From the NCBI GenBank assembly GCA_002469915.1, contig DKOG01000230.1, positions 1 through 17,526 of the forward strand: a DNA stretch of 17,526 nt, read 5' to 3'. This DNA is from Bacteroidetes bacterium UBA7368 (GTDB lineage Bacteria; Bacteroidota; Rhodothermia; Rhodothermales; UBA10348). Below are positions 16,291 to 17,526 of this stretch, one piece after another; within the stretch, counting starts at the first letter, position 1, and the number at the start of each line of letters is the position of its first letter. A program made the position numbers and the translations under genes. Below the pieces are notes generated by a model. The model worked only from the letters and a program-made list of their open reading frames with translations, ran no database searches and was not told where the DNA came from.

Positions 16291-17415
16291 ATGAAAAAGT
16301 CCCTTTTTGTGCTCTTGCTGCTTCCCATGCTATCCGCCTGCGCGCAGGATGCTCCACCTCCGGCGAAAGAAGGGGAAGTCCTCGGAGATATGACTATTGA
16401 AGAATTTGAACCTCGGTCCACTCTTGTAGTCCCCGAAAACATCGTGACAAAGGCCAAGTTTCCCTTTGTAGACGCCCACAGTCACTGGTTCCGCGCTGCT
16501 AGTATGACGCCCGGGGCCATCGATACACTCATTCAGGAAATGGATGAGATGAATATGGGTGTAATCGTGAACCTCTCTGGTCAATCGGGTGAAGCACTTC
16601 AGGGAGCACTCAGCAATATGGAAGCACGATATCCCAATCGAATCGTAACCTTTGCAAACGTTGATTTTGAAGGTGTCGGAGGTGATAATTGGACTGAAAA
16701 CGCCGTCGCTCAACTACGTACCGATATTGAGGCAGGTGCCAGAGGACTGAAAGTCTATAAGAATCTGGGAATGGACGTAATGGATGTGGATGGAAATCGG
16801 GTCTCGGTAAACGACTCCCGTTTGGATCCGATCTGGGCACTTGCGGGCGAAATGGGTATCCCTGTTCTAATTCATTCAGCAGAGCCTGCCAGTTTTTGGA
16901 AGCCAAGAGATAAGTTTAATGAGAAGTGGCTGGAGCTCAAGTTGCGCCCAAACAGATATCGTGACCCAGCGACCAATGCTTCGTTTGAAGAGATCATGGC
17001 CGAGCATTACGACATCATGGCCAAGCATCCCAATACGACGTTCATCAGTGCCCACCTGAGTTGGCTCGGCGGAGACCTAACCAAACTGGGAGAAATGCTA
17101 GACACGTATCCAAATATGGTTACGGAAGTCGCTGCCGTCATTTACGAATTAGGACGTCAGCCTCAGCACGCACGACAGTTCATGATCGATTACAAGGATC
17201 GGTTGATGTTTGGCAAAGATTCCTACAATGTTGAGGAGTTTCATACCTACTTCCGCACATTCGAAACGGCGGACGAGTACTTCCCATACTACCGGAAGTA
17301 TCATGCCCAGTGGCGCATGTATGGAATGAATCTTCCGGATGATGTGCTTCGTGCAGTGTATTACGGAACAGCTCTCAGGGTCATACCCGGACTGGACGCC
17401 TCTCTTTTTGAGTAG
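16291..17415 (+). CDS. Amidohydrolase_2-family lipoprotein
   Basis: Membrane-anchored, extracytoplasmic TIM-barrel hydrolase or decarboxylase-like enzyme, 374 aa. I chose ATG 16291 because it opens with MKKSLFVLLLLPMLSAC, a lipoprotein signal with Cys17 in lipobox LSAC. The frame extends to a GTG at 16240, which would place 17 residues before the signal. Candidate metal and catalytic residues are H63 and H65 in VDAHSHW, K154 or K157 in RGLKVYKNLG, H195 in PVLIHSAEP, H255 in FISAHLSW, and D310 in LMFGKDSY. This arrangement fits amidohydrolase_2 (ACMSD/resorcylate decarboxylase relatives) rather than the amidohydrolase_1 enzyme at 10474-11874. It is divergent from uvrB with 94 bp between starts. 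The substrate is unknown. Confidence 0.9.
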   Translation: MKKSLFVLLLLPMLSACAQDAPPPAKEGEVLGDMTIEEFEPRSTLVVPENIVTKAKFPFVDAHSHWFRAASMTPGAIDTLIQEMDEMNMGVIVNLSGQSGEALQGALSNMEARYPNRIVTFANVDFEGVGGDNWTENAVAQLRTDIEAGARGLKVYKNLGMDVMDVDGNRVSVNDSRLDPIWALAGEMGIPVLIHSAEPASFWKPRDKFNEKWLELKLRPNRYRDPATNASFEEIMAEHYDIMAKHPNTTFISAHLSWLGGDLTKLGEMLDTYPNMVTEVAAVIYELGRQPQHARQFMIDYKDRLMFGKDSYNVEEFHTYFRTFETADEYFPYYRKYHAQWRMYGMNLPDDVLRAVYYGTALRVIPGLDASLFE

Positions 17416-17444
17416 GATGCTGGCGAACAGCAGGCCAACGTTGC

Positions 17445-17526
17445 TCAGCCACCAAACGTAACCCACCAGCGGCTTCCCACATGTAGATCGCCATTCGTGA
17501 ATGGTGCTGAATCGAACGCAACATAT
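17445..17526 (-). CDS. Possible C-terminal fragment of an unidentified minus-strand gene
   Basis: From the window edge to TGA at 17447-17445 the minus strand reads 26 residues ending GSRWWVTFGG, preceded by YVAFDSAPFTNGDLH. This frame stops 29 bp short of the amidohydrolase_2 stop, giving a tidy convergent arrangement. The aromatic, strand-like end would suit a beta-rich or outer-membrane protein, but I recognise no family. Other minus-strand frames here (one ending at 17381, one at 17149) run antisense into the well-supported lipoprotein gene and are less likely. The fragment is too short for a firm call. Confidence 0.27.
   Translation of the reverse strand, partial: YVAFDSAPFTNGDLHVGSRWWVTFGG

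Noticed and set aside
17418..17432. TGCTG-GCGAA-CAGCA hairpin just after the lipoprotein amidohydrolase stop
   Set aside because: Only a 5-bp stem and no following T-run, so not enough to call a terminator.
1..17526. Mobile elements, CRISPR arrays, tRNA or rRNA genes
   Set aside because: No transposase or integrase, no direct-repeat array, no target-site duplications and no tRNA-like cloverleaf were seen; the gaps are short and accounted for.

Overview
The window reads as a compact, gene-dense chromosome segment of a Gram-negative bacterium. It encodes a TolC-type outer-membrane channel, lipoproteins with clear lipoboxes, and Sec and Tat exports. No start codon in the window has a strong Shine-Dalgarno sequence in front of it. 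Together with the protein families (Pirellula/Verrucomicrobium-type haem-binding dehydrogenase, MarC, PrcB_C lipoprotein, RND/ABC adaptor) this suggests the Bacteroidota/Rhodothermota/Balneolota group, probably a free-living or marine organism. That placement is an inference of moderate confidence. Base composition looks even throughout. I see no insertion sequence, prophage, CRISPR array, tRNA or rRNA.

Layout. (1) 1-5346, minus strand: a large exported haem-c dehydrogenase-like protein, then a Tat-exported GH78 alpha-L-rhamnosidase whose 3' end lies outside the window. The 195 bp between them hold a tight cluster of inverted repeats. (2) 5347-5757: a 411 bp divergent intergenic region. (3) 5758-9316, plus strand: a three-gene export operon (TolC-like channel, HlyD/MacA-like adaptor, MacB/LolD-type ATPase). 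No ABC permease is present. (4) 9319-10466: a small PrcB_C-domain lipoprotein on the minus strand, divergent from a MarC-family membrane protein on the plus strand. (5) 10474-16196, minus strand: uvrB, then an exported multicopper oxidase whose ATG overlaps the uvrB stop by 4 nt, then an exported metal-dependent amidohydrolase. (6) 16291-17415, plus strand: a lipoprotein of the amidohydrolase_2 family, divergent from uvrB. (7) The last ~110 bp probably hold the tail of another minus-strand gene.

How the parts may work together. The left block looks like extracytoplasmic sugar catabolism: rhamnoside hydrolysis next to a c-type haem oxidoreductase. The middle block is an efflux or lipoprotein-transport machine that must borrow a permease encoded elsewhere. 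The right block couples a housekeeping DNA-repair gene to an exported copper oxidase with an unusual N-terminal domain, flanked by two unrelated exported amidohydrolases. Most genes belong to recognisable families. The least-described points are the multicopper oxidase architecture and its coupling to uvrB, the permease-less export operon, and the palindrome cluster upstream of the rhamnosidase.
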